Shown: positions 41,342 to 50,511 of the stretch, piece after piece
Numbering within the stretch: position 1 is the stretch's first letter
Layout of the letters: every line of letters starts with the position of its first letter
Assembly: GCA_021323855.1 (NCBI GenBank)
Contig: JAJPKE010000017.1
Location: 186,001 to 250,000, forward strand
Direction of reading: 5' to 3'
Origin: Chloroflexota bacterium
GTDB lineage: Bacteria > Chloroflexota > Ktedonobacteria > Ktedonobacterales > JADMIN01
Length of the DNA: 64,000 bases
The notes under the pieces: generated by a model
What the model was told of the DNA's origin: nothing
Database searches by the model: none
What the model saw: the letters and a program-made list of their open reading frames with translations, nothing else
Position numbers and translations under genes: made by a program

Positions 41342-42955
41342 ATGGCAATTCTCTGGTCCACCGGCGTCACCGAGCAGCCACGCTCCGGCGACACACTCTA
41401 CCGCGCGCTCGGCCACGCGACGGCGCTCGTGGAGGGTGGCGCGGCGCTGCTGCTGCTGCGTGACGATGGTCAGGGCGATGGAACAGCGGATATCCGCTCG
41501 CTGGAGGATGTCAGCGTCATCGGCTGGGGCCTGGAACGCGAGACGATGCAGCATATCGCCGCATTTTTGCTGGAAGATCGCACGCCGGAGCCGCTGGATG
41601 GACGCCCGCGCGTCGCTGTCAATACCGATCTCTGGGGCGGCGAGATTGCCACGCTGCGGCTGGGCGACCTGGCGGGCACCGTCGGCCAGGTGCATTTCCT
41701 CGGCCAGAAGGGATTCTCCACACGCCGCCAGTTCGTTGAACCGCGCAGGCGGCAGGCGCTTATCGGTGAGCTGACGGCGGCGGTGCGGCTGCATCAGGAG
41801 GTGGCGCGGCTACGCCAGGAGAATCGCCAGCTTAGTTCGATTCTGCATTTCAGCGGCGACGGCATTGTCACCATTGACGCCGCCCTGCGTATCACTGGCT
41901 TCAATCCAGCGATGGAGACCATGACGGCCTGGCGGCAGCATGAGGTGCTTGGCCGCTTCTATCACGATGTCCTCTTGCCGCGCGATATTCAGGGTAATCC
42001 ACTCGGCTATGACCATGATCCGGTCGTGCTGGCAATCGAGACCGGCAAAGCGATTACCGACCGCCAGCTTATTCTGCTAGCGCGCGACGGGCAAACCGTA
42101 GATGTCTCGGTGACGGCGGCTGCGGTGCGCGCCCCCAACGGCCAGCCGGTTAGCTGCGTCCTCAATGTGCGCGACATCACGCGCTCGCGCGAATCCGAGG
42201 AACTGCGCAATACCTTCGTCTCGGTCGTTTCGCACGAATTGCAGACGCCCATCGCTATCATCAAGGGCTACGCCTCCACACTGGCCCGCGAAGACGCCCA
42301 CTGGGACGCCGCGACGCTGCGTGACCGGCTGAAGGCCATCGAAGAAGAGTCTGACCGGCTGAATCACCTGCTGGGCAACCTGCTCTACGCCTCGCGCATC
42401 CATGCCGGCGGCTTGAAGATGGAACGAACGGAGATTGATCTGGCGGAGGTGACACGCGCGGTGGTGCGGCGCTTCAAGGCGCGCAGCCAGGACCGCGACA
42501 TCACCGTGCGCTTCCCGTCCAACTTCCCGCTGGTGATGGCGGACCGCGACCGCATCGAAGAAGTGCTGATGAATCTGCTGGACAACGCCGTCAAATACTC
42601 GCCACGCAACCAGCCCATCCGCGTGCGCGGGCAGGTGACGGAAGATGACGTGATCGTTAGCGTCACTGATACCGGGCAGGGCATCCCGCTGCGCGAACAG
42701 GAGCGCATCTTCGAGCGATTCCAGCGCGTAGACAACTCGATGGCGCGGCGCACACAGGGGGCCGGCCTGGGTCTCTATATCTGCAAAGCCATCGTCGAGG
42801 CGCACGGCGGGCGCATCTGGGTGAAGAGCGAGCTTGGCCAGGGGTCCAGTTTCTCCTTCAGCCTGCCGCGCGAGGAGAAGCCACAGGCGCCGATGGTCAT
42901 CTTCGGCGGCCACAACGAGCGGCAAGAAAGACAACAGCACGAAACGAGCATATAA
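41342..42955 (+). CDS. PAS-domain sensor histidine kinase
   Basis: 537 aa, no membrane helix. Residues 1-150 form a GAF-like sensor (ATALVEGGAALLLLRDD); about 165-285 is PAS (ILHFSGDGIVTIDAALRITG through VLNVRDITRSRE). HisKA carries VVSHELQTPIA with the phospho-His. HATPase_c has N box LMNLLDNAVKY, G1 VTDTGQGIP and G2 GAGLGLYICKAIVEAHGG. It is a cytosolic kinase sensing a soluble signal. The response regulator gene follows after 19 bp. The start ATG is the only one that keeps the GAF-like segment. Confidence 0.93.
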   Translation: MAILWSTGVTEQPRSGDTLYRALGHATALVEGGAALLLLRDDGQGDGTADIRSLEDVSVIGWGLERETMQHIAAFLLEDRTPEPLDGRPRVAVNTDLWGGEIATLRLGDLAGTVGQVHFLGQKGFSTRRQFVEPRRRQALIGELTAAVRLHQEVARLRQENRQLSSILHFSGDGIVTIDAALRITGFNPAMETMTAWRQHEVLGRFYHDVLLPRDIQGNPLGYDHDPVVLAIETGKAITDRQLILLARDGQTVDVSVTAAAVRAPNGQPVSCVLNVRDITRSRESEELRNTFVSVVSHELQTPIAIIKGYASTLAREDAHWDAATLRDRLKAIEEESDRLNHLLGNLLYASRIHAGGLKMERTEIDLAEVTRAVVRRFKARSQDRDITVRFPSNFPLVMADRDRIEEVLMNLLDNAVKYSPRNQPIRVRGQVTEDDVIVSVTDTGQGIPLREQERIFERFQRVDNSMARRTQGAGLGLYICKAIVEAHGGRIWVKSELGQGSSFSFSLPREEKPQAPMVIFGGHNERQERQQHETSI

Positions 42956-42974
42956 CGACACTACGGGAATACCT

Positions 42975-43745
42975 ATGGAGCGAACACTGCCTGATAACTT
43001 AGATCGCGAACACTTCGATCCACGCAGCATGACCGTGCTGGTGGTGGATGATGAGCCGCGCCTGCGCGATATCGTGCGGCTGAATCTGGAGGTCGAGGGC
43101 TATCGTGTCTCGGAGGCGGCAAACGGCGTCGAGGCCATCACGCGGCTCAAAGAAGATCTGCCCGATCTGATCGTCCTCGATGTCATGATGCCGGAGATGG
43201 ACGGCTTCGAGGCGTTGCGGCGTCTGCGCGAGGTCTCCAATGTGCCGGTTATCATGCTGACCGTGCGCCAGGAGGAGGCCGACCGGATTCGCGGCCTGGA
43301 GATCGGCGCCGACGATTACCTGACCAAGCCGTTCAGCCCGCAGGAATTGCAGGCGCGTATCAAGGCGCTGCTGCGGCGCACCTTCATGCCCAAGCCCGCG
43401 CGCAAGACGCGCATCGTTGTGGACAACGACCTGACGATAGACTTCAGCAAGCGCGAGGTCTGGGTACGCGGCCAGAAGGTGGCGCTCCGACCCACCGAAT
43501 ACCGCCTGCTCTATCATCTCGTCAACAATGCCGGAAGATTGCTGACGCATGATATGCTGCTCTCGAAGGTCTGGGGACATGAATATCGCGGTGAGTCGCA
43601 GTCGTTGCGGCTCTATATCACCTATCTGCGTCAGAAGCTGGAACGCGATCCGGCGCATCCCAAATATATTCTGACGGAGCGCGGTGTCGGCTATCGTTTC
43701 TGCGAGTTGGAGCCACAACAGAGCGAAACGGCGGTGGAGGAGTAG
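42975..43745 (+). CDS. OmpR-family response regulator
   Basis: 256 aa. The receiver (20-135) has VVDDEPRLRD, the phospho-Asp in LIVLDVMMPEMDG, T in MLTVRQ and K in LTKPF. The winged helix (155-245) has the typical RPTEYRLLYHLVNNAGRLLTHDMLLSKVWG and RLYITYLRQKLE, ending ILTERGVGYRF. The start is the ATG 19 bp after the kinase stop; the upstream open frame is in the kinase end. It is the partner of the PAS kinase. The regulon is unknown; the downstream NTase gene 3 bp on is probably in the same operon. Confidence 0.94.
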   Translation: MERTLPDNLDREHFDPRSMTVLVVDDEPRLRDIVRLNLEVEGYRVSEAANGVEAITRLKEDLPDLIVLDVMMPEMDGFEALRRLREVSNVPVIMLTVRQEEADRIRGLEIGADDYLTKPFSPQELQARIKALLRRTFMPKPARKTRIVVDNDLTIDFSKREVWVRGQKVALRPTEYRLLYHLVNNAGRLLTHDMLLSKVWGHEYRGESQSLRLYITYLRQKLERDPAHPKYILTERGVGYRFCELEPQQSETAVEE

Positions 43746-43748
43746 CAT

Positions 43749-44546
43749 GTGGACGGGCTGCTCTCCGATGAGGCGATAGAGGCGTTGGCGGCTGGGCTGG
43801 TTGATGATTCCATCACGGCGGTTGCGCTCTTTGGCAGCTATGCCCGTGGCGACGCAACACGCTCTAGCGACATAGACATCGTGCGTTTCGCCAGCATACT
43901 CCCACCGCTGGAGCGTGACCGCTATACGCTTCGACAGCATGGTGACTATCTTTTGAGCATCAGCACAACGACCATCGAAGAGAAGCGCCGCGAGATGACG
44001 CAGCCTGATACTGCCATATTTGCGGTGCCCGGCATTCGTCAGGCATGCGCGCTCATTGACCCCACCGGCGCCTTTGCCGACTTGCAAGAAGCAGCGAGAG
44101 CGTTTGAGTGGTCGCCGTTGCAATCCGCCGCGAATGAGTTTGCCAGCGAACTGCTGCTGGGTGACGCCGAAGAAGCGCATAAAGTCATGGGCGCGCTGCT
44201 GCTGGGCGATGAACACACTATCGTCTACGGCGCGACGATACTTTTCATGGCGATGACAAAAGCGCTCGCCGTTCAGCGTGGCATCCTGATGACGAGCGAG
44301 AATAGTTACTTCCAGCAGGTACAGCAAGCCGCTGGCATGGACTCCGCCTGGACCCGCGCGCATCGCCTTGCCGCCGGCCTGGACTATGGCGCGCCGGACC
44401 GCCCGCCTGCAGTTGTTCGTGGCCTGGCGGCGCTCCAACTCTATCAAGAGACCGTTACCCTGCTGCGTACAATTCTGTGCCCAGAGCATCGAGAGGTGAT
44501 TGAGGCGACAGTTCAGGCGATCACTTCTCTCCTAAAGGAGATGTAA
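43749..44546 (+). CDS. Nucleotidyltransferase-fold protein
   Basis: 265 aa from GTG after GGAGGAGTAGC. The MNT-type pol-beta motif GSYARGDATRSSDIDIV gives G-S-x10-D-x-D with the catalytic acids present. The rest (SAANEFASELLLGDAEEAHKV, ENSYFQQVQQAAG) is helical, perhaps substrate-binding as in kanamycin nucleotidyltransferase-like proteins. It is not paired with a HEPN gene. It overlaps closely with the response regulator end and precedes the hydrolase gene, whose ribosome site lies at its stop. Confidence 0.75.
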   Translation: MDGLLSDEAIEALAAGLVDDSITAVALFGSYARGDATRSSDIDIVRFASILPPLERDRYTLRQHGDYLLSISTTTIEEKRREMTQPDTAIFAVPGIRQACALIDPTGAFADLQEAARAFEWSPLQSAANEFASELLLGDAEEAHKVMGALLLGDEHTIVYGATILFMAMTKALAVQRGILMTSENSYFQQVQQAAGMDSAWTRAHRLAAGLDYGAPDRPPAVVRGLAALQLYQETVTLLRTILCPEHREVIEATVQAITSLLKEM

Positions 44547-44552
44547 GAGCAT

Positions 44553-45380
44553 ATGGCAGATACAGCATCCGCTATCACCGGCTTTGCGGAAATCAACGGC
44601 GGCAGGCTCTACTATGAAGTGGCAGGCGAAGGGCATCCACTGGCGCTGCTGCACGCAGGCATCGCCGACAACCGCATGTGGGACGACCAGTTCGCGCTCT
44701 TCGCGCAGCAGTACCGTGTGCTGCGCTTCGATTATCGTGACTTCGGCTCATCGGATTCATCCACCGAGTCATACCCAATAGTCGAAGACCTCGCCGGGCT
44801 GCTCGATTACGTGGGCATGCAAAAAGCGCATCTCGTCGGCTGCTCTCTTGGCGGCAGGCTGGCGATAGACTTTACGCTGACATATCCCAACCGGGTGACG
44901 GCGCTCGTGCTCGTCGGCCCCGGCCTGAGTGGTTTCGAGTGGACAAACGAAGATAACCCCTATGTAGAACAGATGGAAGCGGCAGACGCAGCCGGGGACC
45001 TCGAGACGCTGAACGAACTGGAGGTGCGTCTCTGGGTGGATGGTCCGCGCCGCACGCCTGAGCGGGTGAACCCTGCGGTACGCGAGCGCGTGCGCATGAT
45101 GAACGGCAACCTCTACGCCAAATCCGGCAACACGCCGCCTCCCGAACCAACCTGGCCTGAGCCGCCCGCGATCCACCGGCTCGGCGACATTCATGTGCCG
45201 ACGCTGGTGCTGGTGGGCGACGAAGATGTAGGCGACATCCAGCGTAGGGTGGACAAAGTAGTGGCGGATATCCCCGGCGCGCGCAAAGTGGTAATCCACA
45301 ATACGGCGCATGTGCCAAACATGGAACAGCCAGAGGAGTTCAACCGCATCGTTCTCGACTTCCTGGCTTCCGTGAAGTGA
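44553..45380 (+). CDS. Alpha/beta hydrolase (lipase/esterase or C-C hydrolase type)
   Basis: 275 aa. LLHAGIADNRMWDDQ (HG-type oxyanion loop), FDYRDFGSSD, nucleophile elbow LVGCSLGGRLAID, acid in VLVGDEDVGD, and the His in IHNTAHVPNMEQPEEFN. It fits the haloperoxidase/esterase-like group. AAAGGAGATG lies at the preceding gene's stop, so it is probably co-translated with the NTase gene. Substrate unknown. Confidence 0.85.
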   Translation: MADTASAITGFAEINGGRLYYEVAGEGHPLALLHAGIADNRMWDDQFALFAQQYRVLRFDYRDFGSSDSSTESYPIVEDLAGLLDYVGMQKAHLVGCSLGGRLAIDFTLTYPNRVTALVLVGPGLSGFEWTNEDNPYVEQMEAADAAGDLETLNELEVRLWVDGPRRTPERVNPAVRERVRMMNGNLYAKSGNTPPPEPTWPEPPAIHRLGDIHVPTLVLVGDEDVGDIQRRVDKVVADIPGARKVVIHNTAHVPNMEQPEEFNRIVLDFLASVK

Positions 45381-45393
45381 GGGGTGAGGAGCC

Positions 45394-45912
45394 GTGCGCG
45401 AAACAGCCGAAGATATGACGCAGCTTCAGGCGCTGCTCGACCAGAGCATCGAGCAGGCTGGCGCGTTCCTGCGCGAATCATTTCAGATGCCCGATCACTC
45501 GCTCTCGGCTGCGCAACTCGTCACGTACCTGCAAGGGCTGCCGACGGTGGCGCTGGCAACGGTGACGGCCAGGAGTGAGCCGCGTGTCGCCCCTATTGGC
45601 GCGCTCTTCTATCGCGGCAACTTCTACATTCCCACCGTCGCCGCCGCCAGCCGCACCAAACACATCCTGCGCAACTCCGCCGTCAGCCTGACACACTACG
45701 CCAGCCATGACAACGACCTCGCCCTCATCGCGCATGGGCAGGCGACGATCATCCTCTCCACGCACCCGGATTTCGCCGCGCTGGAAGAACTCCACCGCAG
45801 CTACAACAACGGCAAAAGCGTAAGCGACTGGGGCGAGGGCGTCTTCCTGCGCATCACGCCCCATGCCCTCTATACCTATGCCCGCCAGCCGGAAACGATG
45901 CCAGCGAGCTGA
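45394..45912 (+). CDS. Pyridoxamine 5'-phosphate oxidase-like FMN protein
   Basis: 172 aa from GTG; an ATG seven codons later is an alternative. The split-barrel pattern LVTYLQGLPTVALATVTARSEP, APIGALFYRGNFYIPTVAAASRTKHILRN and LIAHGQATII is typical of PNPOx-like or F420-dependent families. Cofactor could be FMN or F420; F420 use occurs in Ktedonobacteria-like lineages, so this is open. It follows the hydrolase gene by 13 bp. Confidence 0.78.
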   Translation: MRETAEDMTQLQALLDQSIEQAGAFLRESFQMPDHSLSAAQLVTYLQGLPTVALATVTARSEPRVAPIGALFYRGNFYIPTVAAASRTKHILRNSAVSLTHYASHDNDLALIAHGQATIILSTHPDFAALEELHRSYNNGKSVSDWGEGVFLRITPHALYTYARQPETMPAS

Positions 45913-46102
45913 ACCACTCGCAACACCTTGCAACATCCGGCAACCCTGGCTCCCTTCTCCTCACAAGCATCTACGTTCCCTTGACAGATGCGCTATGCTA
46001 GTGAGGTGGACACTCTTGCCTGCTATGCACACTTGGCGGCGATAAGGAACGGACGGCAGCGGTTGCTGTTCTCTTTTGCGGAGGGGGCGCAGTGGTTCTG
46101 CT

Positions 46103-46309
46103 ATGAAACTCATTACCTATCAGGCAATACTCTCGAATCCCAATAACATCGCGCGTATCCAGGCAGCGAAACGAGCCATTGAAGGGATGGGTGGCAAGCT
46201 GACCATCGCGCCGCCCAACAAAGCGGGCATGACGCTCATCACGCTCGCGCTGCCGGAACAATATTATCCCGACCAGTTCTTCCCCGGCATCCCCTTCTAT
46301 CCGATTTGA
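46103..46309 (+). CDS. Small hypothetical protein
   Basis: 68 aa. MKLITYQAILSNPNNIARIQ, KRAIEGMGGKLTIAPPNKAG and a Pro/Tyr/Phe-rich end (EQYYPDQFFPGIPFYPI). It reads as a compact alpha-beta domain resembling a small inhibitor/propeptide fold, but no family is recognised. The nearest purine run (GGAGGGGG) is 17 bases upstream, so the start is uncertain. Confidence 0.5.
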   Translation: MKLITYQAILSNPNNIARIQAAKRAIEGMGGKLTIAPPNKAGMTLITLALPEQYYPDQFFPGIPFYPI

Positions 46310-46363
46310 TGTATGATGCCTTTGGCGCGTTGAATTCAGGCGCCACCTGCGGCGTACTGGTTC

Positions 46364-46405
46364 CCCCCTCCCGCGCACGGGGGAGGGGTTAGGGGAGGGG
46401 GCATT
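46364..46405. repeat. REP-like hairpin upstream of the catabolic cluster
   Basis: CCCCCCTCCCGCGCACGGGG then GAGGGGTTAGGGGAGGGGG. It abuts the SDR start codon region and supplies its purine-rich ribosome site. Confidence 0.6.
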
Positions 46406-47266
46406 ATGGCGGTTCACTCGGTCTTTCGTGAAGGACTCTTCGACGGCAAAACCATCGTCGTCAGCGGCGGTGGCACCGGCATCGGACGCGCCACCGCCCG
46501 CGAACTGGCGGCGCTGGGCGCGCAGGTCATCATCTGCTCCCGCGCGCCGGAACATCTGGAACCGGCAGTGGCGGAGATCAGCGGCGAGGGCGGCAAGATT
46601 GCGGCGCTGCCCTGCAATATTCGCCAGCCCGAAGCGGTGGAAGCCTTCTTTGCGGCGGTGCGCGACCAGTACGGGCGCGTGGATGGGCTGGTCAACAATG
46701 CTGGCGGACAGTTCCTCAGCCCCGCCGAGGCGATCACACCAAAGGGCTGGCATGCCGGCGGCGAGACCAACCTCACCGGCGCGTTTCTAATGTCACGTGC
46801 GGCGCTGGAAACGAGCATGCGCGAACATGGCGGCGCCATCGTCAACATCGTCGCTGAGGTCTGGCGCGGCTTCCCCGGCATGGCGCATAGCGGCGCGGCG
46901 CGGGCAGGCGTCATCAATCTGACGCAGACGCTGGCGCTGGAATGGGCGGCGTATGGCGTGCGCATCAACGCTGTCGCGCCGGGCATCATCAATTCCAGCG
47001 GCCTGAAGACGTATCCCGCTGCCGTGCAGGAACGCTTCGCCGAAATCGCCGCCGATACGCCTTCACTGCGGATGGGCACTGAAAGCGAAATCGCCTCAGC
47101 GGTGACATTCCTGCTGTCGCCCGCCGCCGCATATATCTCCGGCGCAACGCTCAAAGTGGACGGCGCCAGTTCGCTCTATCGCCTGCAAGGCTACGTCATT
47201 CCCGATCACACGCCCTGGCCGGCCTTCGAGCTATTCGATGATGAGTCAACGCATGAAGATCAATAA
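46406..47266 (+). CDS. PECR-like short-chain dehydrogenase/reductase
   Basis: 286 aa. Rossmann loop VVSGGGTGIGRATARELAALGA, NNAGGQF, and SPAAAYISGATLKVDGASSLY. In place of the YxxxK motif it has GMAHSGAARAGVINLTQTLA. This is the pattern of peroxisomal trans-2-enoyl-CoA reductases and 2,4-dienoyl-CoA reductases, which use other residues. It probably reduces an enoyl-CoA with NADPH. First gene of the acyl-CoA catabolic run; the Atu pathway also has SDRs (AtuB, AtuG). The ATG has GGGGAGGGGG upstream from a repeat. Confidence 0.85.
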   Translation: MAVHSVFREGLFDGKTIVVSGGGTGIGRATARELAALGAQVIICSRAPEHLEPAVAEISGEGGKIAALPCNIRQPEAVEAFFAAVRDQYGRVDGLVNNAGGQFLSPAEAITPKGWHAGGETNLTGAFLMSRAALETSMREHGGAIVNIVAEVWRGFPGMAHSGAARAGVINLTQTLALEWAAYGVRINAVAPGIINSSGLKTYPAAVQERFAEIAADTPSLRMGTESEIASAVTFLLSPAAAYISGATLKVDGASSLYRLQGYVIPDHTPWPAFELFDDESTHEDQ

Positions 47267-47468
47267 CGCGAACGGTACCCATAACGAGACGCAAATGCTG
47301 CATACCAGCGGACGCGAGGCAGCATCCCGGCATCAGCCGCAACGCAACAATGCGCCGGGCGAGCGCGAGCTGCCCTGCCCGGTCTGCGGCACGCCGATGC
47401 CCGACCTCAAAGGCGGCAAGGCCACCATTTGCCCGGTCTGCGGCTTCAAAGATAGCTGCTGTTATTGA
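47253..47468 (+). CDS. Small zinc-ribbon protein
   Basis: 71 aa overlapping the SDR end by 14 bases. The tail has LPCPVCGTPMPDLKGGKATI and CPVCGFKDSCCY: two CPVCG knuckles, a zinc ribbon, plus two more Cys at the end. The N-terminus is Asn/His/Gln-rich. Function unknown. The frame is probably real because of the cysteine pattern and the overlap with the SDR stop. Confidence 0.6.
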   Translation: MKINNANGTHNETQMLHTSGREAASRHQPQRNNAPGERELPCPVCGTPMPDLKGGKATICPVCGFKDSCCY

Positions 47469-47474
47469 GAGAGA

Positions 47475-47520
47475 GGAGACCTCACCCCCTGCCCCCCTCT
47501 CCCGCGAGGAGAGGGGAAAC
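47475..47520. repeat. REP-like hairpin before the carboxylase beta gene
   Basis: CCCCCCTCTCCCGCGAGGAG, then AGGGG, perfect stem. An open frame through it joins the carboxylase gene but a downstream start with its own ribosome site is better. Confidence 0.7.
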
Positions 47521-47587
47521 GACACGGCTCGCTGCTGCGCTGGCTCAAGAGTGGCGATCAACTTCGATACCGATGGAGGCGCGTATT

Positions 47588-49198
47588 ATGCCGGTTCTGC
47601 CTACCAGCGTCAATCCCAGGAGCGCGGAGTTCCAGGAGAACTCCGCCGCGATGCAACGCCAGCTCGAAGAGTTCCACGCGCGGCAGGCACAGGTGCGCGC
47701 GGGTGGCAGCGAACGCGCCCGCCAGCGGCATGTCGCGCGGGGCAAGCTGTTGCCGCGCGAGCGGGTCGAGTTGCTGCTGGACCCGGATGCGCCTTTCCTC
47801 GAACTCTCCACGCTGGCCGCCTGGGACATGTATGGCGGCGAATCGCCGGGCGCGTCTGGCATCAACGGCATCGGCGTGGTCAACGGCGTCGAGTGCATGA
47901 TAAACGCCAACGACGCCACGGCCAAAGGCGGCGCCAGCTATCCCATCTCCGTCAAGAAGGCGTTGCGCGCCCAGGAAATCGCCGCGCGCAATCATCTACC
48001 CTGCATCTATCTCGTTGAGTCTGCCGGGGCGCAACTGCTCTATCAGGCGGAGTTCTTTGCTGACCTCGGCGGGCGCACCTTTGCCAACCAGTCGCGCATG
48101 TCGGCGCAGGGCATCCCGCAAATTGCGCTAGTCTTTGGCAACTCCACCGCTGGCGGCGCATATGTCCCCGGCCTCTCGGATTACACAGTGATGGTGCGGC
48201 GGCAGGCGAAAGTGTTCCTGGCGGGTCCGCCGCTGGTGAAAATGGCGACCGGCGAGGAGGTGGACGATGAATCGCTGGGCGGCGCGGAGATGCACACGCA
48301 ACTCTCCGGCCTGGGCGACTATCTGGCCGAAGACGACGCCGACGCTATTCGCATCGGACGCGATATCGTGGCGCGGCTGAACTGGCGCAAAGAGATACGC
48401 GCCGCGCTCGCCACCCCTGAAGCGCCAAAATACGACTCCGGCGAACTGCTGGGCATCATTCCCGCTGACTTTCGCCGTCCCTTTGAGATACGTGAGGTGA
48501 TCGCGCGGCTGGTGGATGGCTCGCGTTTCGAGGAGTTCAAGCGCGACTACGGCACGACGCTCGTTACCGGCCACGCGCATATCAATGGCTTTCCAGTGGG
48601 CATACTCGGCAACAACGGCGTCCTCTTCTCGGATTCTTCGCTGAAGGCGGCGCAGTTCATCCAGCTCTGCAACCAATCGCGGACACCGCTGGTCTATCTG
48701 CAAAACATCACTGGCTATATGGTGGGCCGCCGCTACGAGGAAGAAGGCATCATCAAACACGGCGCGAAGATGATTAACGCCGTCGCCAACGCCAATGTGC
48801 CGCAGTTCACGGTGATCGTTGGCGGCAGCTTTGGCGCTGGCAACTATGGCATGTGTGGCCGCACCTTCGATCCCACGCTGCTCTTCACCTGGCCCAACAG
48901 CCGCATCGGCGTGATGGGCGCGGAGCAGGCGGCAGGCGTCCTCGCCATCGTGCAGGAAGAGGCTGCCCGTGCGCGCGGCGCGGAGCCAGACCACGAGCGT
49001 ATCGAAGTGATGCGCCAGATGACCCAGCAGAAACTCGAGCAGGAATCCTCGGCGTACTATGCCACCGCGCGCCTCTGGGACGACGGCATCATAGACCCGC
49101 GCGACACCCGCATGGCGCTCACCGTCGGCCTCTCGATGTCCTACAACTATGATTGGGTCTCACAGGGTGCGCCGCGCTACGGCGTCTTCCGCATGTAG
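47588..49198 (+). CDS. Biotin-dependent acyl-CoA carboxylase, carboxyltransferase (beta) subunit
   Basis: 536 aa from MPVLPTS, after GGAGGCG. Two crotonase-fold CT domains. N: GKLLPRERVELLLDP, NANDATAKGGASYPIS, YLVESAGAQL, STAGGAYVPGLSDY. C: GILGNNGVLFSDSSLKAAQF, YLQNITGYMVGRRYEEEGII, GGSFGAGNYGMCGR. This is the MCC/GCC (methylcrotonyl- or geranyl-CoA carboxylase) group. At 157-165 it reads FADLGGRTF, where MCC enzymes have a longer DHFGR; the bulky Phe there is Gly in GCC, if my recollection is right. It carboxylates a 3-methyl-enoyl-CoA together with the alpha subunit at 53531. Confidence 0.9.
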   Translation: MPVLPTSVNPRSAEFQENSAAMQRQLEEFHARQAQVRAGGSERARQRHVARGKLLPRERVELLLDPDAPFLELSTLAAWDMYGGESPGASGINGIGVVNGVECMINANDATAKGGASYPISVKKALRAQEIAARNHLPCIYLVESAGAQLLYQAEFFADLGGRTFANQSRMSAQGIPQIALVFGNSTAGGAYVPGLSDYTVMVRRQAKVFLAGPPLVKMATGEEVDDESLGGAEMHTQLSGLGDYLAEDDADAIRIGRDIVARLNWRKEIRAALATPEAPKYDSGELLGIIPADFRRPFEIREVIARLVDGSRFEEFKRDYGTTLVTGHAHINGFPVGILGNNGVLFSDSSLKAAQFIQLCNQSRTPLVYLQNITGYMVGRRYEEEGIIKHGAKMINAVANANVPQFTVIVGGSFGAGNYGMCGRTFDPTLLFTWPNSRIGVMGAEQAAGVLAIVQEEAARARGAEPDHERIEVMRQMTQQKLEQESSAYYATARLWDDGIIDPRDTRMALTVGLSMSYNYDWVSQGAPRYGVFRM

Positions 49199-49212
49199 AA
49201 GGGAGAAGAGCG

Positions 49213-50376
49213 ATGCAGTTCACGCAAGAGCATGAGATGTTCCGCCAGACCATCCGGCGGTTCGTGCAAGAAGAGATCAACCCACATGTGGATGAGTGGG
49301 AGGAGCAGGGTGAGTTTCCTGCGCACCAGCTCTTCAAGAAGATGGGCGACCTCGGCTTTCTGGGGTTGACCTATCCCGAAGAATATGGTGGCCTCGATCT
49401 GGACTTCTGGTACACCGTCATCTTCTGCGAAGAATTGGGCAAGGCCGACTGTTCAGGCGTGCCGATGGGCATTACCGTCCACACCGACATGTGTACACCA
49501 GCCCTCGCGCACTTCGGCTCCGATGAACTGAAACGCAAGTATCTGGAACCGAGCATACGCGGCGACTATGTAGGCTGCATCGGCGTCACCGAGCCGGACG
49601 CAGGCTCTGATGTCGCGGCCATTCGCACCCGCGCCGTTGCTGATGGTGACGATTGGGTCATCAACGGGCGCAAGCTCTTCATCACCAATGGCACCCAGGC
49701 CGATTGGGTCTGTCTCTTGGCGCGCACCAGCGAGGAGCGCGGCTATCACGGCATGTCGCTGATTATCGTGCCGACCGATACACCAGGCTTCAGCGTCAGC
49801 CGCAAACTGCGCAAGCTCGGCAACTGGTCCAGCGACACGGCGGAACTGGTGCTGGACAATGTGCGCGTGCCCCGGAGTAACACCATCGGACAGGAAGGCA
49901 TGGGCTTCATCCTTCAGATGCAGCAGTTCCAGCGCGAACGACTCGTCGGCGCCATCACCTCATACGCTGGCATGGAACGAACAGTGCGCGATACCATTGC
50001 CTATACACAGCAACGCCACACCTTCGGCCAGCCGTTGATAGACAATCAGGTGATTCACTTCCGCCTGTGCGAGTTGCTGACCGAGATCGAATGCCTGCGC
50101 GCGCTCTGCTATGAAGCCGTCGAACGCATGGTGGCTGGCGAAGATATCACGCGGCTGGCCTCGATGGCAAAACTTAAAGCGGGGCGGCTGGGGCGTGAGG
50201 TGGCCGATAGCTGCCTGCAATACTACGGCGGCATGGGCTATATGGAGGAGACGCGCATCTCACGTGTCTTCCGCGATTCACGGCTGCTCTCCATCGGTGG
50301 CGGCGCAGACGAAGTGATGCTGGGCATCATCGCCAAAATCGAGGGGATTCTCCCCGGCAAAAAGAAGAAAGATTAG
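49213..50376 (+). CDS. Acyl-CoA dehydrogenase
   Basis: 387 aa, SD GAAGAGCG. FAD/acyl-CoA dehydrogenase pattern: FPAHQLFKKMGDLGFLGLTYPEEYGG, GVTEPDAGSDVAAIRTRA, INGRKLFITNG, QRHTFGQPLIDNQVIHFRL and QYYGGMGYMEETRISRVFRD, whose Glu aligns with the catalytic base. It oxidises an acyl-CoA (isovaleryl- or citronellyl-CoA by context) to the 2-enoyl-CoA that the carboxylase uses. It lies 15 bp after the beta subunit gene. Isovaleryl-CoA dehydrogenases use a different base position, so AtuD-like or a general family is more likely. Confidence 0.9.
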   Translation: MQFTQEHEMFRQTIRRFVQEEINPHVDEWEEQGEFPAHQLFKKMGDLGFLGLTYPEEYGGLDLDFWYTVIFCEELGKADCSGVPMGITVHTDMCTPALAHFGSDELKRKYLEPSIRGDYVGCIGVTEPDAGSDVAAIRTRAVADGDDWVINGRKLFITNGTQADWVCLLARTSEERGYHGMSLIIVPTDTPGFSVSRKLRKLGNWSSDTAELVLDNVRVPRSNTIGQEGMGFILQMQQFQRERLVGAITSYAGMERTVRDTIAYTQQRHTFGQPLIDNQVIHFRLCELLTEIECLRALCYEAVERMVAGEDITRLASMAKLKAGRLGREVADSCLQYYGGMGYMEETRISRVFRDSRLLSIGGGADEVMLGIIAKIEGILPGKKKKD

Positions 50377-50381
50377 GTATC

Positions 50382-50498
50382 GTCTCGGCTTTGAAAAGCC
50401 GGAGCACACGATGAAAGGCTGAAGCCGGAAATCGTGGTGTGCTGCACTGGCATTGGCTTTAGCCTGTCGCACATGCGCCGGCAGTTTACTGCCGCGAC
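50382..50498. repeat. REPIN/MITE-like dispersed element, copy B
   Basis: Ends GTCTCGGCTTTGAAAAGCCG and CGGCAGTTTACTGCCGCGAC, imperfect inverted repeats, with GGCTGAAGCC and GGCTTTAGCC inside. It sits directly before the AtuA gene's ribosome site. Confidence 0.65.
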
Positions 50499-50511
50499 GA
50501 AGGGGGCGTTT

